Shown one piece after another: positions 28,937 through 37,362 of a stretch of DNA of 64,000 bases. Source of the stretch: CAVQGF01 sp045807945 (GTDB lineage: Bacteria > Acidobacteriota > Terriglobia > Terriglobales > Acidobacteriaceae). The position numbers and the translations under genes were made by a program. The notes under the pieces were generated by a model that saw nothing but the letters and a program-made list of their open reading frames with translations, was not told the DNA's origin and did not search any database. Position 1 is the stretch's first letter; every line of letters begins with the position of its first letter. The stretch covers positions 1 to 64,000 of the forward strand of contig JBJMGI010000056.1 of NCBI GenBank assembly GCA_045807945.1, read 5' to 3'.

Positions 28937-29764
28937 ATGAAAAAACTAAACCAATTCGGAGCGTTAGCGATTCTGCTGATGGCGTGTGCGTCCGCCTCCG
29001 CCCAGCTCTATAGCGAGCCGCAAGCCAAGCCGCCGCAAGGCCTTGATCCCATTTTGACCAACGTCGGAGTCGACCAGAAGCTGAACAGCCAGGTGCCGCT
29101 GGAGGCGAAATTCCGCGACGAGATTGGCCAGCCGGTCGTACTGAAGCAGTACTTCGATAAGCCGGTGATCCTGACTCTCGTCTACTACACCTGCCCTATG
29201 TTGTGCAGCGAAGTGCTTAAGGGGACTGCTTCATCGCTCAAGCCGGTGAAGTTCGACGTCGGCAAAGAGTTCAATGTGGTCACTATCAGCATCGACCCGA
29301 AGGACACGCCCGGCACGGCGCTGGGCAAGAAGAAGATGATGCTCGCCCGCTACGGCCGTCACGGAGCCGAGCAGGGCTGGCACTTCCTCACCGGCGACAA
29401 GGAGAATATCGATGCGGTCGCGAAAGCGGTGGGTTGGAAGTATGCCTACGATCCGAGGTCGGGCCAGTACGCGCACGCCAGCGCCATCGTGCTATTGACG
29501 CCCGAGGGAAAGGTTTCGCGCTACTTCTATGGCATCGAGTACTCGTCGAAAGACATTCAGTTCGGCATCATGGATGCCTCGCAGAACAAGATCGGCACCA
29601 TCGCTGACCAGGTCGCGCTGTTTTGCTATCACTACGATCCCGCCACCGGGAAGTACGGCGTCGCAGTCATGCGCCTGGTGCGCGCGGCTGGTCTGTTGAC
29701 CGTCGCCTTGATCTGCGGCTTTGTCTTTATGGCAGTGCGCCGGGAAGGCGTTGGAAAAGTTTAG
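28937..29764 (+). CDS. SCO1/SenC-family copper chaperone for CuA assembly
   Basis: A 275-aa exported thioredoxin-fold protein with signal peptide (1-22), the copper-binding CPMLC (C86, C90) and the third ligand H180 in YAHAS, all as in SCO1/SenC. SCO proteins load or reduce the CuA centre of cytochrome oxidase subunit II, the product of the very next gene. Unlike minimal SCO proteins it has a C-terminal TM helix (about 248-268, RAAGLLTVALICGFVFMAV), so it is anchored from its C-terminal side. It ends two bases before the coxB start. Confidence 0.92.
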   Translation: MKKLNQFGALAILLMACASASAQLYSEPQAKPPQGLDPILTNVGVDQKLNSQVPLEAKFRDEIGQPVVLKQYFDKPVILTLVYYTCPMLCSEVLKGTASSLKPVKFDVGKEFNVVTISIDPKDTPGTALGKKKMMLARYGRHGAEQGWHFLTGDKENIDAVAKAVGWKYAYDPRSGQYAHASAIVLLTPEGKVSRYFYGIEYSSKDIQFGIMDASQNKIGTIADQVALFCYHYDPATGKYGVAVMRLVRAAGLLTVALICGFVFMAVRREGVGKV

Positions 29765-29766
29765 AC

Positions 29767-30801
29767 ATGAATGTTCCTCTATTTCCGGACCAGGCTTCCA
29801 CGGTAGCACCGCACGTGGACGCGCTGTTTTTCTTCATCCTTGCTGTCACCGTCTTCTTTACGGTGCTGGTGGTCATCTTGGTCGCTTGGTTCGCGGTGAA
29901 ATACCGCCGCGAGAAGCACCCGAACGCGGTTCAGATCCACGGCAACATCCCGCTCGAGATCACCTGGAGCGCGATCCCGCTGGCGATCGCAATGGTCATC
30001 TTCGTATGGGGAGGCGTCCTCTACTTCCATCTGAGCCGCCCGCCTGCGGGCTCAATGGAGGTCTACGCCATCGGCAAGCAGTGGATGTGGAAGTTCGAAC
30101 ATCCGAACGGTACGCGTGAGATCAACGAATTGCACGTGCCGATCAACCGCGATATCAAGATGATCATGACCTCGCAGGACGTGATCCACAGTTTCTTCGT
30201 TCCGGCGTTCCGGGTGAAGAACGATGTGATCCCCGGCAACGAGCGCTACAGCGTCGCATGGTTCAACGCCACGAAAGCCGGCGAATATCACCTGTTCTGT
30301 GCCGAGTATTGCGGCACGCTTCACTCCGGCATGATAGGTAAGGTCATCGCCATGGATCAAGCTGACTACGAACGTTGGCAGAGCGGCGGGGGCGGGGAAG
30401 GTTCCATGGCCGCGAGCGGAGAAAAATTATTCTTGCAGCTGGGCTGCAGCACCTGTCACCGCGCTGACTCCGGCGCGCGCGGCCCGAACCTGAACGGATT
30501 GTTCGGCTCGACCGTGCAGCTTTCCGACGGCCGCAAGGTCGTCGCCGATGAAGGCTATGTCCGCGAATCGATCCAGAACCCGCCGGCGAAGGTGGTCGCG
30601 GGCTTTCAGCCAATCATGCCGTCTTTCCAGGGACAGATCAGCGAAGAAGGTATCTTGCAGCTGGTGGAGTATGTAAAGCACCTCTCGGGACAGGCGCCGG
30701 GTGGGCCGGTCAACGTTTCTCCGGGATCGAACGCAGTTCCGGGGGCGACCAACCTTCCGAACCAGCAGGCGCCGTACACCGCAGAACCAGGGAAGAAGTA
30801 G
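29767..30801 (+). CDS. coxB: caa3-type cytochrome c oxidase subunit II with fused cytochrome c
   Basis: A 344-aa protein from ATG 29767. Two TM helices (about 20-45 and 68-88) precede the cupredoxin domain with the CuA ligands H141, C178, E180, C182, H186 and M189. A Gly-rich linker joins it to a C-terminal cytochrome c domain with CSTCH (C227-H231) and a Met ligand in IMPSFQGQ, which defines a caa3 enzyme. The C-terminus is Pro/Asn-rich. It should take electrons from the ACIII haem proteins encoded just upstream. Two-base gap to SCO1, 10-base gap to coxA. Confidence 0.96.
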   Translation: MNVPLFPDQASTVAPHVDALFFFILAVTVFFTVLVVILVAWFAVKYRREKHPNAVQIHGNIPLEITWSAIPLAIAMVIFVWGGVLYFHLSRPPAGSMEVYAIGKQWMWKFEHPNGTREINELHVPINRDIKMIMTSQDVIHSFFVPAFRVKNDVIPGNERYSVAWFNATKAGEYHLFCAEYCGTLHSGMIGKVIAMDQADYERWQSGGGGEGSMAASGEKLFLQLGCSTCHRADSGARGPNLNGLFGSTVQLSDGRKVVADEGYVRESIQNPPAKVVAGFQPIMPSFQGQISEEGILQLVEYVKHLSGQAPGGPVNVSPGSNAVPGATNLPNQQAPYTAEPGKK

Positions 30802-30811
30802 GCAAAAAAGT

Positions 30812-32455
30812 ATGGCAACAGTCGCACAAGTCGAACCGCAGTTCACGATGCCGGAAGAGCATTACATTAATGAGGATTACGGCATCCGCTCGTGGTTATT
30901 GACCAAAGACCACAAGCGTATCGCTCTCCTCTATCTCATCTCGGTCACGTTCTTTTTCGCGATTGGCGGCCTTATGGCCACCATGATCCGCATCCATCTG
31001 CTCACGCCGACGGGGAACCTTGTTTCGCACGATAACTACAACAAGCTCTTCACTCTGCACGGCATCATGATGGTCTTTTTCTTCCTGGTGCCCTCCATCC
31101 CGGCGACGCTTGGCAATTTCCTAATGCCGCTGATGGTAGGCGCCAAAGATCTTGCCTTCCCGAAGATCAACTTGCTGAGCTGGTACATCTTCATGATCGG
31201 CGGCTCCGTCGCGCTATACGCGATAGTCGCAGGCGGTGTGGATACCGGCTGGACCTTCTACACGCCTTTCAGCTCGGTTTACTCCAATACCCACGTGGTC
31301 ACCGCGATCGTAGGAATCTTCTTCGCGGGATTCTCCTCGATTCTCACCGGCCTGAATTTTATCGTGACCGTGCACCGCATGCGTGCACCCGGACTCACAT
31401 GGTTCCGCTTGCCGCTGTTCGTGTGGTCCATGTACGCCACCAGCATCATCATGATGCTTGGAACGCCGGTAGTCGCGATCACGCTAAGCCTGGTCGCTCT
31501 GGAACGCGTCTTCCACCTGGGCATCTTCAATCCCGCGCTGGGTGGCGACCCTGTCCTGTTCCAGCACATGTTCTGGTTCTACTCGCATCCGGCGGTGTAC
31601 ATCATGATCCTGCCCGGCATGGGCGTGATCAGCGAACTGGTCTCCACCTTCTCCCGTAAAGCTGTGTTCGGATACAAGTTCGTAGCTTTCTCCAGCCTCG
31701 CGATCGCCATCTTCGGTTTCCTGGTTTGGGGACATCACCTGTTCACCGCCGGAATGTCGATTTACGCCGCGCTGCTGTTCTCGCTGATCAGCTTCCTGGT
31801 GGCGATCCCGTCAGCGATTAAAACCTTCGCTTGGACGGCGACCATGTACAAGGGCTCGATCTCGTTCAAGACGCCGATGCTGTACGTTTTTGGCTTCCTC
31901 GGCTTGTTCTGCATCGGCGGACTCACGGGATTGTTCCTCGCCGCAGTCGGGCTCGACGTCCACATGCAGGACACTTACTTCGTCGTCGCCCACTTCCACT
32001 ACATCATGGTGGGCGGCATGGTCATGGCTTACCTCGGCGGCCTGCATTACTGGTGGCCCAAGATGACCGGGCGCATGTATCCGGAAGCGTGGGCGAAGCT
32101 CTCGGCGTTGATCGTCTTCGTTGGCTTCAACCTCACCTTCTTCCCGCAGTTCATCCTCGGCTACATGGGAATGCCGCGCCGCTACGCAGCGTACCCGCCG
32201 GAGTTCCAGGTGCTGCACGTGCTCTCCACCGCCGGTGCCTCCATTCTGGCTATCGGATACTTGCTGCCGATGATTTATTTCGTATGGTCCCTGCGTTACG
32301 GCCAGATCGCAGGCCCGAATCCGTGGGGCGCAACCGGACTCGAGTGGAAGACAACTTCGCCTCCGCACAAACACAACTTTGAAGAGACTCCGATCGTGAC
32401 GGAAGATCCGTATATCTACACTCCGGAACTCGAAAGGCAGGCCACCTTTGTCTGA
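30812..32455 (+). CDS. coxA: Cytochrome c oxidase subunit I (A2-type haem-copper oxidase)
   Basis: A 547-aa protein with about 12 TM helices. Haem and CuB ligands are visible: H83 in LHGIMMVFF, H259 in YSHPAVY with the cross-link Tyr Y263, H308-H309 in WGHHLF, and H394 and H396 in AHFHYIMVGG. The YSHPAV sequence (257-262) has Ala where A1-type oxidases have the D-channel Glu of GHPEV, and Tyr-Ser before it, which marks the A2 subfamily also found in Thermus and Rhodothermus caa3. The start is ATG 30812; TTG of coxC overlaps its end by eight bases. Confidence 0.97.
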   Translation: MATVAQVEPQFTMPEEHYINEDYGIRSWLLTKDHKRIALLYLISVTFFFAIGGLMATMIRIHLLTPTGNLVSHDNYNKLFTLHGIMMVFFFLVPSIPATLGNFLMPLMVGAKDLAFPKINLLSWYIFMIGGSVALYAIVAGGVDTGWTFYTPFSSVYSNTHVVTAIVGIFFAGFSSILTGLNFIVTVHRMRAPGLTWFRLPLFVWSMYATSIIMMLGTPVVAITLSLVALERVFHLGIFNPALGGDPVLFQHMFWFYSHPAVYIMILPGMGVISELVSTFSRKAVFGYKFVAFSSLAIAIFGFLVWGHHLFTAGMSIYAALLFSLISFLVAIPSAIKTFAWTATMYKGSISFKTPMLYVFGFLGLFCIGGLTGLFLAAVGLDVHMQDTYFVVAHFHYIMVGGMVMAYLGGLHYWWPKMTGRMYPEAWAKLSALIVFVGFNLTFFPQFILGYMGMPRRYAAYPPEFQVLHVLSTAGASILAIGYLLPMIYFVWSLRYGQIAGPNPWGATGLEWKTTSPPHKHNFEETPIVTEDPYIYTPELERQATFV

Positions 32456-33224
32456 GACCGTGATCAGCCCCGATTCGCGCGAAGAAGCACTGCACAGCGG
32501 GCATCACCCTGACCTGCAGCACCACTTCGACGACATGGAGCAGCAGAAAGAGGCCTCCTCGCTCGGCATGTGGGTATTCCTCGCGCAGGAGATCATGTTC
32601 TTCGGCGGGCTCTTCCTGCTCTACCTGATCTACCGCATGAACTACTACCCCGTCTTCGCCATGGCGTCGAGCTCTATCGACGTGAAGTGGGGGGCCCTTA
32701 ACACCCTGGTGCTGATCGGAAGCTCAGTCACAATGGCCATGGCGGTGCACTCGGCGCAGCTTGGATATCGCAAGCCGCTCGTGTTCTTCCTTATCGCTAC
32801 GCTTATCTTGGGAGGCGTCTTCCTCGGCATCAAGGCGAAGGAATACCACGACAAGTACAAAGAGAACCATGTGCCGGGGATGGCTAACTTCCATTTTGTG
32901 CCGGAGCCGGACAAAACCGGGAGCATACCCAATGGCGTTACTCCTGAATTCGCCGAAACGGTGTCGCATAACCCGGCCTATCAGCACACGGCGCTCATCT
33001 TCTTTACCCTGTACTTCATCATGACCGGCACGCACGCCCTCCACATGATCGTGGGCATCGGCATCATCATTCCCATGATCGTGCTGGCGTGGAAAGGCCG
33101 TTACGATTCCAGTTACTACACGCCCATCGAGAACTTCGGGCTGTATTGGCACTTCGTAGATATCGTGTGGATCTTCCTGTTCCCGTTGATCTACTTGATC
33201 AACCGGACGCCACACATAGGATAG
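32448..33224 (+). CDS. coxC: Cytochrome c oxidase subunit III
   Basis: A 258-aa polytopic protein with the family signatures SSLGMWVFLAQEIMFFGGLF at the first helices, and GTHALHMIVGIG and ENFGLYWHFVDIVWIFLFPL at the last. Subunit III stabilises the D-pathway side of subunit I. A loop of about 60 residues between helices (rich in Lys, His and Pro) is longer than in minimal forms. The start is TTG at 32448, overlapping coxA by eight bases, so translation is coupled. Confidence 0.95.
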   Translation: MSETVISPDSREEALHSGHHPDLQHHFDDMEQQKEASSLGMWVFLAQEIMFFGGLFLLYLIYRMNYYPVFAMASSSIDVKWGALNTLVLIGSSVTMAMAVHSAQLGYRKPLVFFLIATLILGGVFLGIKAKEYHDKYKENHVPGMANFHFVPEPDKTGSIPNGVTPEFAETVSHNPAYQHTALIFFTLYFIMTGTHALHMIVGIGIIIPMIVLAWKGRYDSSYYTPIENFGLYWHFVDIVWIFLFPLIYLINRTPHIG

Positions 33225-33232
33225 GAAAAGGA

Positions 33233-33562
33233 ATGTCGGAACACGTAGTCCCAGTTCGCATCTATCTGCTGGTCTTCGCAGCGTTGACGGTGCTCACCAT
33301 CACCACGTACTACGCCGCGACGATTGACATGGAGAAGGCCTTCAGCACCCATTTCCCGCTGAACTCGCTGGTAGCGCTGACGATTGCGGTAACGAAAGCT
33401 GTGCTTGTGATCCTGTTCTTCATGCACGTGAAGTACAGCAGCCGCATGACGCGCGTGGTCGTGATTGCCGGCTTTTTCTGGCTGGGGATCATGCTCACCA
33501 TCACCATGAGCGATTACTTTTTCCGCAGTGTTGGCAGCTTGACCGGCCCTGGCGGCCAGTAA
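33233..33562 (+). CDS. Cytochrome c oxidase subunit IV, prokaryotic type
   Basis: A 109-aa membrane protein with three TM helices of the prokaryotic subunit IV family, including FFMHVKYSSRMTRVVV before the last helix. Preceded by AAAAGGA eight bases after coxC. It ends the caa3 genes and is followed by a strong terminator. Such subunits help assembly rather than catalysis. Confidence 0.92.
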   Translation: MSEHVVPVRIYLLVFAALTVLTITTYYAATIDMEKAFSTHFPLNSLVALTIAVTKAVLVILFFMHVKYSSRMTRVVVIAGFFWLGIMLTITMSDYFFRSVGSLTGPGGQ

Positions 33563-33577
33563 GTCTCTTTGAACTGA

Positions 33578-33603
33578 AAAGCCCGGCCAAATGGCCGGGC
33601 TTT
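33578..33603. terminator. Terminator of the ACIII-caa3 operon
   Basis: AAAGCCCGGCC, an AAAT loop and GGCCGGGCTTT form an 11-bp perfect stem just after the subunit IV stop. The flanking A and T runs serve as U-tails on both strands, so it can also stop reading from the convergent YHS gene at 33621. Confidence 0.85.
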
Positions 33604-33620
33604 GTTGTTCTAACGCCGGA

Positions 33621-33764
33621 CTAGGCGGCGTTCATGAACTCGTTCGGGTTCTTCTCGAATTTTTCTTTGCATTCGTTGGAGCAGAAATACGTCGTCTGCC
33701 CGCCTTCATTCGATTTGAACTCGCTCTGCTCGTTCACTTCCATCCCACAAACTGGATCTACCAT
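33621..33764 (-). CDS. YHS-domain mini-protein (47 aa)
   Basis: A 47-aa protein with a very strong ribosome site (AAGGAGGAG, about six bases before the ATG). It begins MVDPVCGMEV and contains FCSNECKEKFEKNP, which is the whole YHS domain: C6, C28 and C32 are the metal-type cysteines and the F/Y pattern is canonical. YHS domains occur in copper-exporting ATPases and toluene monooxygenase-type proteins and bind or sense metals. It lies just after the copper-dependent oxidase operon, convergent to it, and 78 bases downstream of the Cys/Met PLP gene on the same strand, so it may share that transcript. A copper or heavy-metal role is inference from the fold. Confidence 0.9.
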   Translation of the reverse strand: MVDPVCGMEVNEQSEFKSNEGGQTTYFCSNECKEKFEKNPNEFMNAA

Positions 33765-33842
33765 AAGCTTCTCCTCCTTCGTTCGATGACTGCTTGGATA
33801 GAAGAAGCTATCCCGGGGATGGCCGCTGCTCCGGCTGGTGGT

Positions 33843-34961
33843 TCAGCTCCCAAGTGCTTGCTTCAGGTCGGCAAGCAGATCGTCCGGGTGCTCGAGTCCG
33901 ATCGAGAGCCGCAGCAAGTCCTGCGGCGTGCGCGAACCGGGCCCTTCGCTCGATGCACGATGCTCGATCAGGCTTTCCACTCCACCGAGCGAGGTCGCGC
34001 GCGTGAAGACCTTCACCTTCGAAATGATCTTCATCGCCGCATCCTGCCCTGCCTTCACGCGGATCGACATCATGCCCCCAAATGCCGACATCTGTTTCTT
34101 CGCGACCGCGTGGCCAGGGTCGTCGCCCAGCCCGGGGTAGTGGATGTGCGAAAGCGCCGGATGACCGTCGAGGCCTGAGGCGATCACCATTGCGTTGTCA
34201 CAATGCACGCGCATGCGGCAGGAAAGCGTGCGCAGCCCGCGCAGGATCAGCCAGGCGTTGAATGGTGAGAGCACGCTACCCATGATCGAGCGCGTATGGT
34301 GGCACCTCTCGTAAAAGTCATTCTTCTTGGCGAACATTAAAGTTCCGCCCATCACATCACTGTGGCCGCCGAAATACTTTGTGGCGGAATGCATCGCGAT
34401 ATCTGCCCCGAGTTCCAGCGGACGCTGCAGAGCGGGTGTCGCCCAGGTGTTATCCACGAAGGTTAGTGCTCCCGCTTTGCGCGCGATCTCGCAAACGGCT
34501 GCTATATCCACGATCTTCAGTTGCGGATTCGACGGACTCTCCATCCAGATCAGCTTTGTCTTTGGCGAAACTGCGGTCCGAACGTTAGCTGTATCTGACA
34601 TGTCCACGATCGAGACGGAAAATCCCCACTTCGAAAAATAATCTTCAAAAGATTGCCGGTAGCTGTAATAGGCATCGTCCGGCAGGATGACATGTGATCC
34701 CGGCGGGAGCGACTGGATCACGGTGATGCCCGCAGCCATGCCGCTGGCCAGGGCGAGCGAGGCCTCACCCCCTTCGAGTTCCGCCAGAGCAATCTCAAGC
34801 TGCGTCTGGGTAGGGTTGGATTCGCGGATATATGTGTCCGCGCCGATCGGCTCCGACGCCGGGTTCCGTTCAAAGGTGGTGGAAAGGTGTATAGGCGGCG
34901 CGACGGCGCCAGCGGGGTCGGTTCGCAGGCCGGCGTGCACCACTTTCGTCTCGAATCTCAT
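33843..34961 (-). CDS. Cys/Met metabolism PLP enzyme (cystathionine gamma-synthase/lyase type)
   Basis: A 372-aa protein from ATG 34961, the start that gives the standard MRFETKVVHAG opening. The internal aldimine Lys is K195 in SATKYFGGHSDVMGG; other signatures are LASGMAAGI, WMESPSNPQ and VDNTWATPALQRPL, with EGPGSRTPQDLLRLSIGLE near the C-terminus. Length and motifs fit fold-type I transsulfuration enzymes. Synthase, lyase and gamma-lyase activities cannot be separated by eye. It is divergent from msrA, so sulfur amino acid synthesis and methionine sulfoxide repair share a spacer of about 110 bases. Confidence 0.9.
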   Translation of the reverse strand: MRFETKVVHAGLRTDPAGAVAPPIHLSTTFERNPASEPIGADTYIRESNPTQTQLEIALAELEGGEASLALASGMAAGITVIQSLPPGSHVILPDDAYYSYRQSFEDYFSKWGFSVSIVDMSDTANVRTAVSPKTKLIWMESPSNPQLKIVDIAAVCEIARKAGALTFVDNTWATPALQRPLELGADIAMHSATKYFGGHSDVMGGTLMFAKKNDFYERCHHTRSIMGSVLSPFNAWLILRGLRTLSCRMRVHCDNAMVIASGLDGHPALSHIHYPGLGDDPGHAVAKKQMSAFGGMMSIRVKAGQDAAMKIISKVKVFTRATSLGGVESLIEHRASSEGPGSRTPQDLLRLSIGLEHPDDLLADLKQALGS

Positions 34962-35073
34962 GCCGACAAATGTAGCAGACACGGTTCAGCTGCGTACTAG
35001 CATTCAGAGTGGAACTTTTGCGGCGGAAATCCATCCAATCAGCCGCCAGACACGTATTTATAATGAGGACACT

Positions 35074-35541
35074 ATGACTGAAAAAGCTACTTTTGGCGCG
35101 GGCTGCTTCTGGGGCGTGGAGCAGACCTTTCGCGAGATTCCGGGCGTGCTCGACGCGGTTTCAGGGTATCTGGGCGGCACGCTGAAGAACCCCACCTACG
35201 AAGACGTTTGCAGCAAAACCACCGGCCACGCGGAAGTCGTCGAGGTCACGTTCGACCCATCGCGCGTCAGCTATGACCAACTTCTGGACGCATTCTGGAA
35301 GATGCACAATCCGACCACTCTAAACCGGCAGGGGCCAGATGTTGGCACGCAATACCGTTCGGCTATTTTCTTCCACTCGCCGGAGCAGCAGAAGACGGCA
35401 ATTGCTTCGAAGCAAAAGGCGCAGGCGAATTTCTCCAAGCCGATCGTGACCGAGATCACGTCGGCCTCGGAGTTCTATCGCGCGGAGGAATACCACCAGC
35501 AGTATCTGGCGAAGCGCGGCATGAAATCCTGCCACATCTAG
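35074..35541 (+). CDS. msrA: Peptide methionine sulfoxide reductase A
   Basis: A 155-aa protein that reduces Met-S-sulfoxide. The active-site block GAGCFWGVEQTF carries nucleophile C11. GHAEVVEVTFDP, GTQYRSAIF and FYRAEEYHQQYL follow in the family order. One extra Cys near the C-terminus (KSCHI) may be the resolving residue. The start is ATG 35074 with GAGG upstream; the longer open frame is an antisense artefact of the PLP gene. Convergent with msrB, with a shared terminator between. Confidence 0.96.
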   Translation: MTEKATFGAGCFWGVEQTFREIPGVLDAVSGYLGGTLKNPTYEDVCSKTTGHAEVVEVTFDPSRVSYDQLLDAFWKMHNPTTLNRQGPDVGTQYRSAIFFHSPEQQKTAIASKQKAQANFSKPIVTEITSASEFYRAEEYHQQYLAKRGMKSCHI

Positions 35542-35558
35542 CAGAAAAGGATTGAGAG

Positions 35559-35588
35559 ATGAGACGGCATGTGCCGTCTCATTTTTTT
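35559..35588 (+). terminator. Terminator of msrA, containing the msrB stop codon
   Basis: ATGAGACGGCA, a TG turn and TGCCGTCTCAT form an 11-bp perfect stem followed by a run of seven T, a strong intrinsic terminator for msrA. The msrB stop codon (35581-35579 on the minus strand) lies inside the right arm, so the two convergent transcripts overlap here. Confidence 0.85.
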
Positions 35589-35977
35589 TGCAGTTTGAGC
35601 GAGGCGGAATTCATGCAGTAGCGCATTCCCGTAGGCTTAGGACCGTCGGGAAAGACGTGCCCGAGGTGGGCGTCGCAACGGCTGCATAGCACTTCCGTCC
35701 GGCGCATCCCGAACTTATCGTCGAACTCTTCTTCTACGTTCTCTTTGTTGATGGGCTGGTAGAAGCTCGGCCAACCCGTACCGGAATCGAACTTCGCTGA
35801 GGAATCGAACAGCTCCTGGCCGCAGCAGACGCAGGTATAAACGCCCTTGTCTTTCGCCTTGTTGTACTCACCCGTGAACGCCCGCTCTGTACCTTTTTGG
35901 CGCGCAACGTGGTACTGCTCCGGCGTGAGTTGCGCCCGCCACTCTGCTTCACTCTTCTTGATCTTTTCCATCTTCAT
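35579..35977 (-). CDS. msrB: Peptide methionine sulfoxide reductase B
   Basis: A 132-aa protein that reduces Met-R-sulfoxide. Structural zinc Cys pairs are in YTCVCCGQELF (C49, C52) and LCSRCDAHLGH (C98, C101), and the catalytic Cys is C121 in RYCMNSASLKL. FDSGTGWPSFYQP is the family signature. The ATG at 35977 is chosen; an ATG two codons in is equally possible, and neither has a good ribosome site. It lies 37 bases downstream of the MFS gene on the same strand. Confidence 0.95.
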   Translation of the reverse strand: MKMEKIKKSEAEWRAQLTPEQYHVARQKGTERAFTGEYNKAKDKGVYTCVCCGQELFDSSAKFDSGTGWPSFYQPINKENVEEEFDDKFGMRRTEVLCSRCDAHLGHVFPDGPKPTGMRYCMNSASLKLQKK

Positions 35978-36014
35978 ATTATAAGTACGAAAAAACTCGC
36001 GAGTCGGATTGCGT

Positions 36015-37307
36015 TCACGTGACCAGTCGTGCGTTGTTCGGCTCGGCGGGGACGGCGGCCTGCATCTGCTGCGCGATGATGAGCTCTCTCGCGTGCGGAC
36101 GTATCTGCGGCAGGAAGTATCCAAAGACGCCTGCAGCCACCACGCACAGCCCGGCTCCGATGGCCACCGTATGGGGCGCGCCGATATGCTCAGCTACGCT
36201 ACCGGCGAGCAGCGACCCCAACGGCGCCATCCCCATGAACATCATCGAGTAGACGGCCATGACGCGCCCACGCAAGCGGTCGGGCACCATGCTCTGGATG
36301 AGCGTGTTCGAAGACGACATCTGCACCATCATGGCGAAGCCGCTGCATACGATGAGCGCGCATGAGAGCCAGAAGTGCCGCGAGAATGAGAACGCCATCA
36401 GGCCGACGCCGAACATCGCCGCCGAAACCGTCACCCAGGTGCCAAGTCCCTTCACGCGCTTCTTGAAGGCTAATGTGATGGCGCCGACCAACGCGCCTCC
36501 CCCTGAAAATCCCATCAGGATCCCCAAGCCGTGGGCACCTGCATGAAAAATTTGGTCAGCGAAAATCGGCATCAGCACGGCGTAAGAGATGCCGAACAGG
36601 CTGACCGCTCCTAGCAACATCATCAAGGCGCGAATCGCCGGCGCGGCGAATACGAACCTGAAGCCCTCGGCAATGTGCTCGAAGGCGGAAATCTCCATCT
36701 GCTGCTTTCGTTGTCGCTGTCCCGCAAACGTCATCATCAGCAACCCGGTGATCACGGCAATGTAACTGGCCGAGTTCGCGAAGAAGCACCAACCTTCTCC
36801 GATCGAAGCGACTAGGATTCCCGCCACCGCGGGGCCTACGACGCGCGCTCCGTTGAACATGGAGGAATTGAGCGCGATAGCGTTCATCAGGTCGTCGCGT
36901 GCGACGAGATCGGCGACGAAAGCCTGGCGCGTGGGAATATCTACAGCGTTCACGATTCCCAGCAGCGCCGCAAGCGTGAATACGTGCCAGACCTTCACCA
37001 CGCCCGTTAGCGTGAGCGTAGCAAGAATGCCTGCGAGGATCATCGCTGAAGTTTGCGTCGCAACGAGGATCTTGCGGCGGTCCCGCGTGTCGGCGAGCAT
37101 GCCGCCGAACGGAGCCAAAATAAACACCGGGATCTGGCTGAAGAATCCGGCGGTGCCGAGGAGTAAAGAAGAGTGCGTAAGGCGGTAGACCAACCACATC
37201 TCGCCCACCGATTGCATCCAGGTACCGATCAGCGAGATCAGCTGACCGGAAAAAAACAATCGGTAGTTACGGTGGCCGAGCGCCCGCAGCGCGCGAGGTA
37301 GTTGCAT
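36015..37307 (-). CDS. MFS transporter, MFS_3 (enterobactin-exporter-like) type
   Basis: A 430-aa protein with about 12 TM helices, a single 12-helix MFS unit. The opening RALGHRNYRLFFSGQLISLIGTW and the loop GGMLADTRDRRKIL match the MFS_3/EntS-like group, as do the mid-protein VDIPTRQAFVADLV and PDRLRGRVMAVYSM. The group exports siderophores and drugs, but the substrate here is unknown. A loop of about 30 residues near QRQRKQQMEISAFEHIAEG joins the halves. Downstream of the polysaccharide operon on the same strand, with a 55-base gap and no clear terminator, so partial readthrough is possible. Confidence 0.9.
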   Translation of the reverse strand: MQLPRALRALGHRNYRLFFSGQLISLIGTWMQSVGEMWLVYRLTHSSLLLGTAGFFSQIPVFILAPFGGMLADTRDRRKILVATQTSAMILAGILATLTLTGVVKVWHVFTLAALLGIVNAVDIPTRQAFVADLVARDDLMNAIALNSSMFNGARVVGPAVAGILVASIGEGWCFFANSASYIAVITGLLMMTFAGQRQRKQQMEISAFEHIAEGFRFVFAAPAIRALMMLLGAVSLFGISYAVLMPIFADQIFHAGAHGLGILMGFSGGGALVGAITLAFKKRVKGLGTWVTVSAAMFGVGLMAFSFSRHFWLSCALIVCSGFAMMVQMSSSNTLIQSMVPDRLRGRVMAVYSMMFMGMAPLGSLLAGSVAEHIGAPHTVAIGAGLCVVAAGVFGYFLPQIRPHARELIIAQQMQAAVPAEPNNARLVT

Positions 37308-37362
37308 CGGTCTTCCAGTCTACTTGGATTCGATGCTGAGCCGGGTACTCTGGACTCGGCGC

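Noticed and set aside
35059..35064. TATAAT box upstream of msrA
   Set aside because: It would place the transcript start only a few bases before the ATG and downstream of the GAGG ribosome site, so it conflicts with the gene's own start signal.
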